The position numbers and the translations under genes were made by a program. From Allobosea sp. Root483D1 (GTDB lineage Bacteria > Pseudomonadota > Alphaproteobacteria > Rhizobiales > Beijerinckiaceae), in assembly GCF_001429505.1 (NCBI RefSeq), contig NZ_LMJW01000011.1, forward strand, positions 34,344 to 98,343: a stretch of DNA of 64,000 nucleotides, read 5' to 3'. Positions 63,938 through 64,000 of this stretch are shown here, piece after piece (position 1 is the stretch's first letter; every line of letters starts with the position of its first letter). The notes under the pieces are model-generated. The model searched no databases, was not told the DNA's origin, and worked only from the letters and a program-made list of their open reading frames with translations.

Positions 63938-64000
63938 TCAGGCCTTCTTCTCGTCGGCGAGCTTGGCCACCCGGCGCAGCGAGAGCAGATAGCCCTGCGT
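63938..64000 (-). CDS. C-terminal end of an unidentified protein (cut by window edge)
   Basis: The last 20 codons before TGA (63938-63940) read TQGYLLSLRRVAKLADEKKA. A coding-like basic tail, but too short to assign. Confidence 0.55.
   Translation of the reverse strand, partial: TQGYLLSLRRVAKLADEKKA

Overview
The window is GC-rich throughout, densely coded, and looks like chromosome of an alphaproteobacterium of the order Hyphomicrobiales. The pointers are an Irr-type Fur regulator with a CP heme motif and an HHH site, the irr / fabA-fabB-fabI neighbourhood, an IalB-family secreted protein, a metZ-type O-succinylhomoserine sulfhydrylase, and the number of Liv-type ABC importers. A Bosea-like genus is a guess that cannot be proved from the window. 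No insertion sequence, prophage, CRISPR array or rRNA was seen; one tRNA-Leu(CAG) is present.

The first 46 kb is a run of uptake-plus-catabolism modules, mostly with their own regulator. (1) 1-7250: a tripartite tricarboxylate transporter (TctCBA family) divergent from a GntR regulator followed by oxalyl-CoA decarboxylase and formyl-CoA transferase, an oxalate module ended by a clear terminator. (2) 7563-11394: a polar amino-acid ABC importer, one permease of which has an apparent 1-nt frameshift, with an HD-domain hydrolase and a divergent LysR regulator. (3) 11631-20246: a degradative class II HMG-CoA reductase, a complete Liv-type importer (with a permease-ATPase fusion) and HMG-CoA lyase in one operon, divergent from a MocR regulator; together they read as a mevalonate catabolism locus. 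(4) 20273-31209: a LysR regulator, an aldehyde dehydrogenase, an unusual DapA-family lyase, a 3-hydroxyanthranilate 3,4-dioxygenase, a second Liv importer, a RidA-like/alpha-beta hydrolase fusion and an aspartate-dehydrogenase-like protein. No known pathway covers this set exactly, and it is the best candidate here for an undescribed system. (5) 32123-36068: a glutamine-synthetase-family ligase, an aldehyde dehydrogenase and an iron-type alcohol dehydrogenase, suggesting gamma-glutamylation and oxidation of an amino alcohol. (6) 36406-45691: a PaaG-like enoyl-CoA hydratase/isomerase, a third Liv importer, an acyl-CoA ligase, a thiolase and a TetR regulator, with a TetR-type palindrome in front.

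From 46 to 56.7 kb the content is housekeeping: tRNA-Leu, an NDUFA9-like protein, a 2-hydroxyacid dehydrogenase, an SH3 exported protein, irr, fabA, fabB, fabI, small DUF proteins, metZ and a secreted hydrolase. From 56.7 to 61.8 kb lies an SsuABC/TauABC-like importer divergent from an Lrp/AsnC regulator, followed by a FAH-family hydrolase and another DapA-family lyase. The last part holds an orphan protein resembling Tae4-type amidases, an IalB-family protein with a Pro/Ala linker, and the end of an unidentified gene.

Several intergenic gaps carry nested inverted repeats, and several divergent promoters carry clean palindromes that probably are operators. Most long ORFs antisense to these genes are GC-rich shadows and are left out.
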